Shown: one piece after another, positions 16,719 through 25,360 of the stretch
How positions within the stretch are numbered: position 1 is the first letter of the stretch
Layout of the letters: each line of letters opens with the position of its first letter
Assembly (NCBI GenBank): GCA_034190085.1
Contig: JAXHTS010000001.1
Location: 1-46,879, forward strand
From: Spirochaetota bacterium
Lineage (GTDB): Bacteria > Spirochaetota > UBA4802 > JAFGDQ01
Reading direction: 5' to 3'
DNA length: 46,879 nucleotides
The notes under the pieces: model-generated
Told to the model about the DNA's origin: nothing
What the model saw: only the letters and a program-made list of their open reading frames with translations
The model's database searches: none
Made by a program: the position numbers and the translations under genes

Positions 16719-17066
16719 ATGAAATGTACTTTATGTAGCTATGAAGGGTCTAGAAGTAAGTTTAAGAGGGAATTAAATTCTATATATACTACAGCTAGCG
16801 GTTTAAAGCCAAGAATATGTCCTAGCTGTAATCAGCATAACTTTTTTTCTCATGTTGATGAGTTAGAAGATGATGAAAGAGAACTCAAGGCTTTATGTAT
16901 TAAAATGGACGATGCGATCAGGACAGACAATATTGATATTGCCAGCTTAAGAAAAGATATAAAAAAAATGATCGAACTTAATACTTTTCTGAATGCAGAA
17001 TGGGTTGAAAGATTTATTGATTTTGCTTATGCAAAGATAAGAGAGGCTCAGGTCAATTCTGGTTAA
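16719..17066 (+). CDS. Small zinc-ribbon protein, unknown function
   Basis: 115 aa, cytoplasmic. It opens MKCTLCSYEG and has a second pair CPSCNQHNF at about residues 34-42, giving a C-x2-C ... C-x2-C zinc ribbon. An acidic helix-rich tail follows (DELEDDERELKAL and onward). There is no membrane segment. A strong SD (GGGAGG) lies 8 nt before the ATG, and the reading is clean, which supports a real gene. It stands 49 bp before the UPF0280 gene in the same direction and may share its transcript. I do not recognise the family; a nucleic-acid-binding or regulatory role would be a guess. Confidence 0.75.
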   Translation: MKCTLCSYEGSRSKFKRELNSIYTTASGLKPRICPSCNQHNFFSHVDELEDDERELKALCIKMDDAIRTDNIDIASLRKDIKKMIELNTFLNAEWVERFIDFAYAKIREAQVNSG

Positions 17067-17115
17067 TATGAATAATTAGATATTTTTCGATTTTTATCCT
17101 TTATTTTAGATATGG

Positions 17116-17889
17116 ATGTATTTTAGAAATATGGTTGAATCTAATGATTGTGAAATAAAGGGAGAATTACTATCCTTCAATACTTCATTCCGGGAGACTG
17201 ATCTATGCATCTGGTCACAATGTGAGCTTAGGGAGGAGGCTCTAAAGATTGTATTAAAATGTCGCTCCTCATTAGATGATTACGTTGAACGGTACCCATC
17301 TTTTCGAACAGCCCTTGAACCATTTCCAGTTAAAGAAGATGCTCCATCTATAGTAAAGGAAATGTCAAAGATGACAGAAAGGGTTTCTGTAGGACCAATG
17401 GCCGCTGTTGCTGGCGCAATTGCCCAGAAGGTTGGGGAAGAGTTGCTTGCAATTACTCCAGAGATCATAGTCGAGAACGGGGGGGATATCTTTATAAAAG
17501 TCGATAGAAAGAAGGTGATAAATATCTATGCTGGCGAGTCTCCCTTCATCGGAGAGATTGCCCTGGAGATAGAACCTGAGGATATGCCTCTGGGGGTTTG
17601 TACTTCTTCTGGAATGTTGGGGCATTCATTTAGTTTTGGTAGGGCCGATGCTGTCATAGCGCTTGCTCCTTCTGCTACGTTAGCTGATGCTGCAGCTACT
17701 GCTATATGCAATCAAATTATGGATGTCTCGGATATTCCTAAGGGAATCGAATTCGCTCAGCGAATCGACGGCTTAGAGGGTGTTGTTATATTAAAGGATA
17801 ACACGATGGGGAGATGTGGTAAAGTAAACCTGATAGGGCCTAAACTATTTCTTCAGAATAGAAAAGTCGAAATTGTTTCCTTCTCATAA
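17116..17889 (+). CDS. UPF0280 / ApbE-like protein
   Basis: 257 aa. The protein follows the UPF0280 pattern: an early ETDLCIWS block, then VGPMAAVAGAIAQKVGE, ENGGDIFIK, TSSGMLGHSFSFGRADAV and LADAAATAICNQI. The fold is related to ApbE, the FAD-dependent flavin transferase, but the reaction of the UPF0280 group is unproven. There is no signal peptide or lipobox, so it is expected in the cytoplasm, unlike most ApbE proteins. The ATG at 17116 or 17131 could be the start; neither has a clear SD. It is convergent with the RND exporter gene 75 bp away. Zinc-ribbon and UPF0280 genes in tandem suggest a small operon. Confidence 0.85.
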   Translation: MYFRNMVESNDCEIKGELLSFNTSFRETDLCIWSQCELREEALKIVLKCRSSLDDYVERYPSFRTALEPFPVKEDAPSIVKEMSKMTERVSVGPMAAVAGAIAQKVGEELLAITPEIIVENGGDIFIKVDRKKVINIYAGESPFIGEIALEIEPEDMPLGVCTSSGMLGHSFSFGRADAVIALAPSATLADAAATAICNQIMDVSDIPKGIEFAQRIDGLEGVVILKDNTMGRCGKVNLIGPKLFLQNRKVEIVSFS

Positions 17890-17964
17890 CTCGCTTCAAT
17901 ATTGCTATCGCTATTCTACAAGTTCCATTTGCATCTATAGCCCTTATGCGGAGGATGAAAAATA

Positions 17965-20625
17965 TTAATCTTCCACCTTTACGCCAAAGAGTCTTCCAAT
18001 GTAGAGGTATTTCCAAATAATGGATTCAGATTTAGATTCCTCTAAAGATGCCTTGGTGGCTTTAATTACAGAGGGCAACACTACTAATGCTCCAATTGTG
18101 GTGGCGATCATTGTAATAGCTATGAGAATTCCAAAATACATATTCGGTTTAAATGTTGACAGTAAGAAAACAGCGAATCCCAAAACTAGCGCCATTGATG
18201 TAAAGATAATGGCTTTCCCCGCAATCGCAAGTGTTTTCCCAATTGACTCATCAATGTTATAGCCCTGAGCCAACATATGTTTGATCGTATTAAAAAAATG
18301 GATAGTATCATCCACACCAATTCCGATTGTTATTGAAGCAATAATTGCAGTTGCCATGTCAAGATCTATGCCAAACCAGCCCATAATGCCAAAATTCATT
18401 ATAACAGCACAGCTCATTGGGACTAGTCCTATTAAACCTATGGATATCTTTTTAAAGAGCAATACAATAATTATTCCGACTACTATTATGCATAAGATTA
18501 AACTCAAGACCTGTCCGGTCACAACATATTCAGCTAAACGTATAAAAATTGGTATATCACCGGTTATTCTGTATGAGTAATCGGAAAATTCTGTCTTCAT
18601 ATGGGCTCGGATTCTCTTTAAGATCCTATCCATTTCTGATGTGCTGAGGACTTTGTTTTTCTTATCGAACATCAGGGAAAAAACATGAATAGTTCTAAAT
18701 TCCGGACATGTAAATATTTCAAATTCATCTATTCTTCCGTCAGAATTTGAATCCTCCCCAGAGGCTAATTCAAAATAGTCTAGCACATCAACATATTTTT
18801 CAGGAATCTTATAATATTGGATCTTATCATTGTTCATTGCCATGTGCATCTTTTTAACAATATCCTGAAAGGAATTCGCCCGACCAATATTGAGATCAAC
18901 ATTACTTTCACTTTGAAGCCATTTGCAGAATTCATCAACCTTTTTGAGGAATTCAGGCTTTTTAATGCCATCCTCCTCCCCTGTATCTATTAGTATATTA
19001 ACTGGAAATGATCCTCCAAATCTTTTCCCTATAATCCTGTCAGCGATTCTGATATAGCTATCCTCTTTAAAAAAACCCCATGGAGACATCTCTACCTTCA
19101 TCTTAGTCATGCCAACAATGGATATTGAAATTATTATTATTACTACTATCAAACAAGCCTTATAGTGTTTAGTGGAGATAACGGTCATAAGGGAGGTTAT
19201 TTTATCAATTAGTGTGACTTTTACACTTTTATCTTTGTTTAACATGAATCTGGGCATCTTATGTGGAAGAAGGACACATACAGCAGGGATCAGAGTAATA
19301 GAAATGATTACGCATATTACTGCTCCTAAAGAGGCAAGGAAGGCCCATTCACTTATGGCAGTAACCTTGTTCGTTGTAATAGTAACAAATCCAAAGAAGG
19401 TTGTTAAACCTGCAAGGAGAACCGTAATTGAGATATGATGCATAGCTTGCTTAAAGCCTTCATGTCTCCCCTTTTCTGTAATCAGATTAAAATCTATATA
19501 ATACTGATTCATTATGTGAATGGAATAGGAACTGCCAATGGCCATTAAGAGTGAAGGGAGGCCCACTGCCATTATTGTTATCTTATAACCTGCATGACCC
19601 ATAAAGCCGAGGAGCCAAATATCGCTGATTATAAGTGTCAATAATGGGAGCACAACTCCCCTCAGAGATCTAAAATTAAAGAAAAAAACCATCAGCATCA
19701 ATATTAATACCGCTGGAAGAAATTTTTTTAGATCATCCTGCATGTATCCATTTACGAGATAGTTCATTACTGGGGCGCCCAAGGATACAACCCTTATGTT
19801 GTCGTAATTGCTGGTGATCTCCCATATCTCTTCGCCAATATCGTGATGGTCGTCAGTAGTATCCAATTGAATGATAATTCCCAAATCAGTGATCTCCCCA
19901 GTCTTGGGGTCCCTAGCATAAATCTGTTGTTCATAGAAGGGAGTCTTTGTTATTCTCTTTTTTATGAATTCATATTCTTCCTTCGATTTAGGTAATATTC
20001 TTTTTCCATTATCATCCCTTTTAATTAAATCGTAAAACTCCAAGGTGTCATTTTCCCCTGTCACATCCTGCATAGTAAAGAGTGAGGCAATTCTCTTCAC
20101 CCTTTCCTTTGCTTTAATACTATTTGTTATTTCAATCTCTTTTAATAATTTATTAAGATCATTCTGATCTAGTATCTCAACCCTGCCTATATATTTTTTA
20201 ATCTTTCTTCTTAAGGTTTTCTGAAACACGATATCATTATTAAAATAATCAAGCAGATCAATATATTTTATTTCTCCCTTAGAAAATGCATTTTCTAATC
20301 TGGTTATTCTTGAGTCCTCCAATTCCTTGTCTAAAAACTTGAATTCCTCTATCTCTGATATGAGGTTATCAATATCCATAAAAACATCATTGCTCCACAG
20401 ATTATCACTATAAACATCTATCATTACTATTTTGCTGATATTCCCATAGACTTTCAGCGCCTTTTTGTAATATATGTATTCCTCATCTCCCTGTGGCATC
20501 ATTGTATCTATAGAGTAATCAAATACCAGTTTTGGCAATCCCAGTGAAAAAATGACTGTTATGATTGTAAAACATAGGAGTGTAATTTTAGGCCGCTTAA
20601 TTACCCATTCAATATATCTTTCCAT
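17965..20625 (-). CDS. RND/MMPL-family exporter
   Basis: 886 aa inner-membrane protein with the classical RND duplication. One N-terminal membrane segment (about 13-33) is followed by a large periplasmic loop (about 34-297), a cluster of five segments (about 298-455) and a further segment at about 488-510. A second periplasmic loop (about 511-700) precedes the last cluster (about 702-860). The second half keeps IGIGVDDTIHFF, with the acidic pair used in proton relay. The matching place in the first half reads AIGSSYSIHIMNQYY, without Asp. This half-lost relay is seen in several MMPL members. It probably exports lipids or other hydrophobic compounds; no membrane-fusion or outer-membrane partner is adjacent. 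No SD is visible before the ATG. Confidence 0.9.
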   Translation of the reverse strand: MERYIEWVIKRPKITLLCFTIITVIFSLGLPKLVFDYSIDTMMPQGDEEYIYYKKALKVYGNISKIVMIDVYSDNLWSNDVFMDIDNLISEIEEFKFLDKELEDSRITRLENAFSKGEIKYIDLLDYFNNDIVFQKTLRRKIKKYIGRVEILDQNDLNKLLKEIEITNSIKAKERVKRIASLFTMQDVTGENDTLEFYDLIKRDDNGKRILPKSKEEYEFIKKRITKTPFYEQQIYARDPKTGEITDLGIIIQLDTTDDHHDIGEEIWEITSNYDNIRVVSLGAPVMNYLVNGYMQDDLKKFLPAVLILMLMVFFFNFRSLRGVVLPLLTLIISDIWLLGFMGHAGYKITIMAVGLPSLLMAIGSSYSIHIMNQYYIDFNLITEKGRHEGFKQAMHHISITVLLAGLTTFFGFVTITTNKVTAISEWAFLASLGAVICVIISITLIPAVCVLLPHKMPRFMLNKDKSVKVTLIDKITSLMTVISTKHYKACLIVVIIIISISIVGMTKMKVEMSPWGFFKEDSYIRIADRIIGKRFGGSFPVNILIDTGEEDGIKKPEFLKKVDEFCKWLQSESNVDLNIGRANSFQDIVKKMHMAMNNDKIQYYKIPEKYVDVLDYFELASGEDSNSDGRIDEFEIFTCPEFRTIHVFSLMFDKKNKVLSTSEMDRILKRIRAHMKTEFSDYSYRITGDIPIFIRLAEYVVTGQVLSLILCIIVVGIIIVLLFKKISIGLIGLVPMSCAVIMNFGIMGWFGIDLDMATAIIASITIGIGVDDTIHFFNTIKHMLAQGYNIDESIGKTLAIAGKAIIFTSMALVLGFAVFLLSTFKPNMYFGILIAITMIATTIGALVVLPSVIKATKASLEESKSESIIWKYLYIGRLFGVKVED

Positions 20626-21020
20626 AATAAATAACCATAAATAATAATTTTATTTTGAGATTTATTCCTTAAAATTCTGAACTTGGATAGGGGAAAATGT
20701 TTTTATTTTTATAATCTCTTGAATAATATAGTAATTTGTCAACTATTATAAAGAAGATTTATTATTGTAACTGCTCGAAAATTCAGTAATTAGTCAATCT
20801 TAATTTGAATCAATGAATTATTGAGTAGTTACATGAAGATTTTGTCAAATAAATTACATGGATGCACGCTGCGAGATCTGACACTTTTTTCCCATGAGGG
20901 GAATATGTGATGGTTTTCTCATCGGAGGGGCAGATATTATCTTAACTATTACACTTGATGATTTGAATTAGCTGGACTGCAGATTAAACTTATTAGGGAA
21001 GACCACTGATTTAATTCCCT
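20626..21020. other. Intergenic region with imperfect inverted repeat
   Basis: No gene in 395 bp. Arms near 20768-20792 and 20818-20842 are complementary with a few mismatches (GTAACTGCTC pairs with GAGTAGTTAC, with weaker pairing further in). They could form a large stem, possibly a MITE-like remnant. The exporter promoter should lie here on the minus strand. Confidence 0.35.
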
Positions 21021-21422
21021 TTATGTTTTTTGCGTTCTGGGCTTTTGAAGCATGTCTTTCATTATACATTTATAATGAGAAGGGCTGTTGATAATAATTG
21101 AAGTAAAGATATACTCCTCTCTTTTTTGCATCATCATATTGATATGTGATACTATGTCTTGAACCTCGATATCTCTTCTTGATATCCCTTTTTTTATATC
21201 ATTCTCAACTATTTGATTTATAAATTGGATATGGGATTTAATAAATTCTAATGCAATCACCTTTTCTTTTGTATCTGCCTTGTAGTTATTGACGGCATTG
21301 ATGATATTTTCATTGTTTAAGAGTTCTGTAGCTTCTTCCCCAACAATGATTCTATTAGGTTCGTCTTTCCTCTTAGATGTTACTTCATCAATCGTTTGAT
21401 TATGATTTTCTTTCTCTTCCAT
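21021..21422 (-). CDS. Hypothetical cytoplasmic protein
   Basis: 133 aa, not recognised. It is highly charged and mostly helical, with no signal peptide, membrane segment or cysteine pair. The N-terminal 30 residues are polar and probably disordered. The middle (NENIINAVNNYKADTKEKV and onwards) reads as helices and the C-terminus is basic. A good SD (GAGGGG) lies 3-4 nt before the ATG. It is isolated, with about 400 bp on one side and a divergent gene on the other. Confidence 0.6.
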   Translation of the reverse strand: MEEKENHNQTIDEVTSKRKDEPNRIIVGEEATELLNNENIINAVNNYKADTKEKVIALEFIKSHIQFINQIVENDIKKGISRRDIEVQDIVSHINMMMQKREEYIFTSIIINSPSHYKCIMKDMLQKPRTQKT

Positions 21423-21621
21423 TTCCCCTCTTTGAGGTTACAATCATGATACATTTATTTATATTATTAGTTTTTGTGAATTTGTCAAACAATAAACTGA
21501 AATCTTGAATGTATTCATTTATCATTTAATTCCACCTTTGATGAGAAGGATGATTGTTAATTTGCTAAAATCCTTTAAAAAAGACTTGCCTATTTAAGGC
21601 TTTTGGCTAAACATTATAATC

Positions 21622-22296
21622 ATGTTTGACATTGAGGAGTATTACAAGGAATATAATATTCAAGATGCAAGTCATATCCAGATAGAAATTGATGATATTG
21701 AGAGCTATATTAATAATGATATCGATAATCTCTTAAAGAATCGTTTTGACAAGCTCTATCTTCGTGATAAGTTTAAATATAATAAATCTGGAATAGATAT
21801 TATATATCCAAGAATATCATATAATGCCAACCGAAGTTTAGTCAAAGGGGCTGATCACATCAGATTTTTGCTCTCACTTTATCCCAGAAAGGGAGACCTT
21901 GATAATATTGAAAAGATTGTTCTTAGACCACGTCATGTTGAGGTTGAAAATATTGAACTCATGTCCTTATATATTCGAAGAAGAAGAATATTAGTCATAT
22001 ATTTACATCATCCTCATTTATATTCCTTAAAAAATTCAAAATTCGGAGAGTATTCTGAATTTTTACCCTTACATCTACCAGGACTCTTTGATAAAGAGCT
22101 ATTTGAAAATTCAGCCACATTTATTCGAGGTGCTGATATTAAAATATCCTCTCTCTGGTATATAATTTCAATAATATCCTACTCTCCTGACAACAAGATT
22201 GATAAATTCCTAATCAGAAATAACAATAAAAATGATAGGGTAATCTCAAAGGCTCTTGATGAGATATCGTTTTATTATTCGAGACATGGTTATTGA
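21622..22296 (+). CDS. Unknown protein coupled to PHP phosphatase
   Basis: 224 aa, not recognised. It is rich in Asp, Tyr and Ile with no signal peptide. Notable parts are an early acidic segment (IQIEIDDIESYI), RISYNANRSLVKGADHIRF, VLRPRHVEVENIELMSLY with RRRR after it, and LPLHLPGLFD. The RPRHVE and SLYIRRRR parts look like a phosphate- or nucleic-acid-binding surface, but that is a guess. No SD is visible before the ATG. Its stop codon overlaps the ATG of the PHP gene (TGATG), so translation is coupled and a joint function is likely. Confidence 0.7.
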   Translation: MFDIEEYYKEYNIQDASHIQIEIDDIESYINNDIDNLLKNRFDKLYLRDKFKYNKSGIDIIYPRISYNANRSLVKGADHIRFLLSLYPRKGDLDNIEKIVLRPRHVEVENIELMSLYIRRRRILVIYLHHPHLYSLKNSKFGEYSEFLPLHLPGLFDKELFENSATFIRGADIKISSLWYIISIISYSPDNKIDKFLIRNNNKNDRVISKALDEISFYYSRHGY

Positions 22297-23090
22297 TGGC
22301 TTTGGTTGACTATCATAACCATACCTATTTATGCGAGCACGCTTCAGGTAGTTTGGAGGATTATATAAATGCAGCTATTACCTCAGACTTGATTGAGCTT
22401 GGTTTTTCCGATCATGCTCCACTTCCTTTAGAGATCAGGGATGGCATTACGATGCATCCTGAAGAGACAGAGGTCTACATCGCTCTTCTTGAGAAGAATA
22501 GAGATATTTACAGAGATAAGATTGATATAAAATTGGGTTTTGAGATAGATTATCCACTTAGAGAATCATTTAACAGACAATATTTAAGTGATACTAGACT
22601 CGATTATCTGATCGGTTCATGTCATTTTTTGGGTGATTGGGCCTTTGATCAAAGCAGATATGCTAGGGAATTTGAGAATAGGGATATTGATGGTATTTAT
22701 TACGAATACTATAGTGTAATTTTGGACATCGTCTTATCAGGATATTTTAATATAATTGGTCATTTTGACATAATTAAGAAATTTGGCCATAGACCTAAAA
22801 TGGATTTCAGAGAAACAATTATTGGAATTGCGAAAATGATTTCAAAAAAGGATATAGCAGTAGAGATCAACACAGGCGGTCTCAGAAAACCCGTTAGAGA
22901 GATATATCCCTCTGATGATATAATAACATTATTTTATAATATGAATGTCCCAATAACACTGGGTTCAGATTCCCATGCCTCTGAAGAGGTAGGATATATG
23001 TTTGATAGCGCAATTGAAAAGATAAAGAAAGTGGGATATAAAAAGATATCGGGATTTAGCAAAAGGAAGAGATATGACATTTTAATTTAA
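22296..23090 (+). CDS. PHP-domain phosphatase, histidinol-phosphatase type
   Basis: 264 aa, close to HisJ/HisK proteins. The PHP metal motifs are visible: DYHNHTYLCEH (residues 5-15), FSDHAP, GFEIDY, GSCHFLGDW, GHFDII, EINTGG and GSDSHA. These supply the trinuclear metal site of the polymerase-and-histidinol-phosphatase fold. In many bacteria this type dephosphorylates histidinol phosphate in histidine synthesis, but no his gene is nearby, so another sugar- or nucleotide-phosphate is possible. The ATG at 22296 overlaps the upstream stop; a TTG at 22293 is an alternative. Confidence 0.88.
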   Translation: MALVDYHNHTYLCEHASGSLEDYINAAITSDLIELGFSDHAPLPLEIRDGITMHPEETEVYIALLEKNRDIYRDKIDIKLGFEIDYPLRESFNRQYLSDTRLDYLIGSCHFLGDWAFDQSRYAREFENRDIDGIYYEYYSVILDIVLSGYFNIIGHFDIIKKFGHRPKMDFRETIIGIAKMISKKDIAVEINTGGLRKPVREIYPSDDIITLFYNMNVPITLGSDSHASEEVGYMFDSAIEKIKKVGYKKISGFSKRKRYDILI

Positions 23091-23210
23091 CATTAAATGC
23101 TGGTATCCATTCCCACTTGAGTATATTTCAATAAACATGCTTTTTTTGCAGAGGTTTTCAGAGGACATTTAATAGCACTACCCACCATTTTACTAATAAT
23201 AAGATCTATA

Positions 23211-23936
23211 ATGGTATTTAAAAAAGAAGCTAATGGGGTTTACTCACTTTCAGGAGCCTTTGGCCTTGAGATTGGGACAGCATCCAGGGCAGTTAATTAT
23301 ATTGACTACTCTATGGATGATGATCAAATAATATGGGATGAGAAGGCCTTATTAAGCGAGATCACGCACCTTCCTGAAAAAGGTATTATCATTCTTAATC
23401 AGCTTCATGAAGACAGGATTGTCATCGTTGATAGCCCTATCAGGGATAATTTTTTATTCTTTGATGATGCAGATGGAATAATTACAAATATCCCAGAGGT
23501 ATGTATTGTGATAAGGTCAGCCGATTGTGTGCCAGTCTATGCATTTGATTCACATAACCGTATATTAGGTGCAGCTCATTCTGGGTGGAGGGGGTGTATG
23601 CTATCAATTTCCAAAAAGCTGATCATCAAAATGAAGCAGATATTTTCTTCAAATAATAGAGATATCCATGTTTTTATTCTACCTTCAATTGGTCCTGAGT
23701 CCTATGTAATAGGAAATGATGTGGCTTCCTTATTTGAAAGGGATCTATATGTTAGAGATAAGAATATCTATCTAGACCTATGGAAGAATATTGAGCGCTC
23801 CCTTATTGAAGAAGGAATTCCTGAGGTGAATATCTTTAATTCAAGGATCTGCACACTACAGAATAATGATAAATTTTTCTCTTACAGGAATAAGGATTCA
23901 GCTAGAAATCTTAATTATGGTTTCATCAAATTATAA
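23211..23936 (+). CDS. Laccase-domain (YfiH/PgeF-type) protein
   Basis: 241 aa, the normal length. The zinc-site residues are visible: His66 (NQLHEDR), Cys106 (IRSADCVPVY) and His123 (GAAHSGWRG). The PSIGPESYVIG segment and the closing FFSYRNKDSARN block are also family marks. Members of this family are reported as purine nucleoside phosphorylases or adenosine deaminases and as a peptidoglycan amino-acid editing factor (PgeF). Cytoplasmic. The canonical IGPCCYEV reads IGPESYVI here, a small deviation. The SD is weak. It follows the PHP gene by 120 bp in the same direction. Confidence 0.88.
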   Translation: MVFKKEANGVYSLSGAFGLEIGTASRAVNYIDYSMDDDQIIWDEKALLSEITHLPEKGIIILNQLHEDRIVIVDSPIRDNFLFFDDADGIITNIPEVCIVIRSADCVPVYAFDSHNRILGAAHSGWRGCMLSISKKLIIKMKQIFSSNNRDIHVFILPSIGPESYVIGNDVASLFERDLYVRDKNIYLDLWKNIERSLIEEGIPEVNIFNSRICTLQNNDKFFSYRNKDSARNLNYGFIKL

Positions 23937-24312
23937 AATTGAATGAACCCTAATGCTAAATCACCTCTATTTTGTACTCTGTAGCTTAATAAAATGAGCA
24001 TAATAAGCCTTTTCGTTTCCTGATTGAGACAAGGATTATAAATTCTCAATTCAATCATTGATTAGTTATTAGGGTGGGTAAATATTTTTTTATTAATTAC
24101 TTGCTCAAGTTATGGAATTTTGCCAGTATTATACTATTTACTAAATTACACCTTTTTTCACAAACAAGACAGTTAATTAAGTGGGTAATAACATCATAGG
24201 ATCATTCTGCAACTGTAGCATATATGAGCAAGCCTGAACTGTGAAGTAGCATCTTGTTTATTATTATATCGTACAATATGACTTATAATGAATATTTAAA
24301 CTGGAGTCAGAA
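23937..24312. other. Intergenic region
   Basis: 376 bp of AT-rich sequence between the laccase-domain and HD-domain genes. I see no gene and no clear hairpin or promoter. Confidence 0.4.
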
Positions 24313-25245
24313 ATGAAGGAAGCGGATAACATTCAATTGGCCAGTTTCATAAATACTACTAATCCAAAGGTCGTTATTTCTGAAGTTAGAACATTATTCT
24401 CTGTTCATTACCCCAAGAAATATTTTAATGCTATAAATAGGAGTTATAGAAATATCAAGAAACTCTTTGAGGGAAAATTTCCAGGATATAAGGCATGCAA
24501 TACTGAATATCATAATTTAAATCATACCCTTGACGCCTTCCTGGCAACCTCAAGACTCATTTATGGTTATAATCTTGAAGAAGAAAAGAAGATGCCCCTA
24601 GATTTAACAATTGACTTGCTTATCTCATCAATGTTTCACGATACAGGCTATATTCAGGAAGAATGGGATAACGCTGGGACCGGAGCAAAATATACCAAAA
24701 CTCACATTGGAAGGAGCATCGCCTTTCTTGTAAAAGAAGAGAGGAAATTTAATATAACTCAAGAAAATATAGCAATTATCTCAAGATTGATTAGATGTAC
24801 TGGTCTCAATACAAATTTGAATGATATCCCATTCATTTCGAATGAGGAGCGGATAGCTGGGTCAATCCTTGGGACTGCTGATATTCTTGGACAGATGTCA
24901 GATAGGATTTATTTAGAAAAATTATTGTTCCTTTATTATGAATTCAGGGAAGCTGGAATACAAGGATTTAATACAGAATTCGATATAATAAGAAATACCA
25001 TAGATTTTTATGAGCAGACCAAAAAGAGGTTAGACAAGAGTTTTATGAAAAAATATGATTATGCTAGATATTATTTCAAAGATAGATTTAATATTGATCA
25101 AAATCTATATATGAAGGCAATAAGTAATAATATTGCTTATATTTATAAAATAATTGATGATAATAGCACAAACTTTCGGCATAAGCTGAAAAGGGGTGAT
25201 TGGATAAATAAGAGCTATGAACTTTCAAACAGGGTGGAATTATGA
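24313..25245 (+). CDS. HD-domain phosphohydrolase-like protein
   Basis: 310 aa. It carries H67-xxx-H71 (YHNLNHT), the HD doublet His109-Asp110 (SMFHDTGY) and a later THIGRSI histidine, the arrangement of HD-superfamily metal-dependent phosphohydrolases. The substrate is unknown; nucleotides or cyclic nucleotides are possible. There is no sensory or GYP signature, so it is not an obvious c-di-GMP phosphodiesterase. No signal peptide or membrane segment. GGAG lies 8 nt before the ATG. It precedes the nucleotidyltransferase fusion by about 115 bp in the same direction. Confidence 0.8.
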   Translation: MKEADNIQLASFINTTNPKVVISEVRTLFSVHYPKKYFNAINRSYRNIKKLFEGKFPGYKACNTEYHNLNHTLDAFLATSRLIYGYNLEEEKKMPLDLTIDLLISSMFHDTGYIQEEWDNAGTGAKYTKTHIGRSIAFLVKEERKFNITQENIAIISRLIRCTGLNTNLNDIPFISNEERIAGSILGTADILGQMSDRIYLEKLLFLYYEFREAGIQGFNTEFDIIRNTIDFYEQTKKRLDKSFMKKYDYARYYFKDRFNIDQNLYMKAISNNIAYIYKIIDDNSTNFRHKLKRGDWINKSYELSNRVEL

Positions 25246-25360
25246 TTGATGTGAAGGATCTCTTTTATACAATTTATTTCAACACTTATTATTAATAAAT
25301 ATTCATTATTAATTTATTATTTGATTACTATCAAGCTTATTGAGGTGATGGAGAGGAGAT

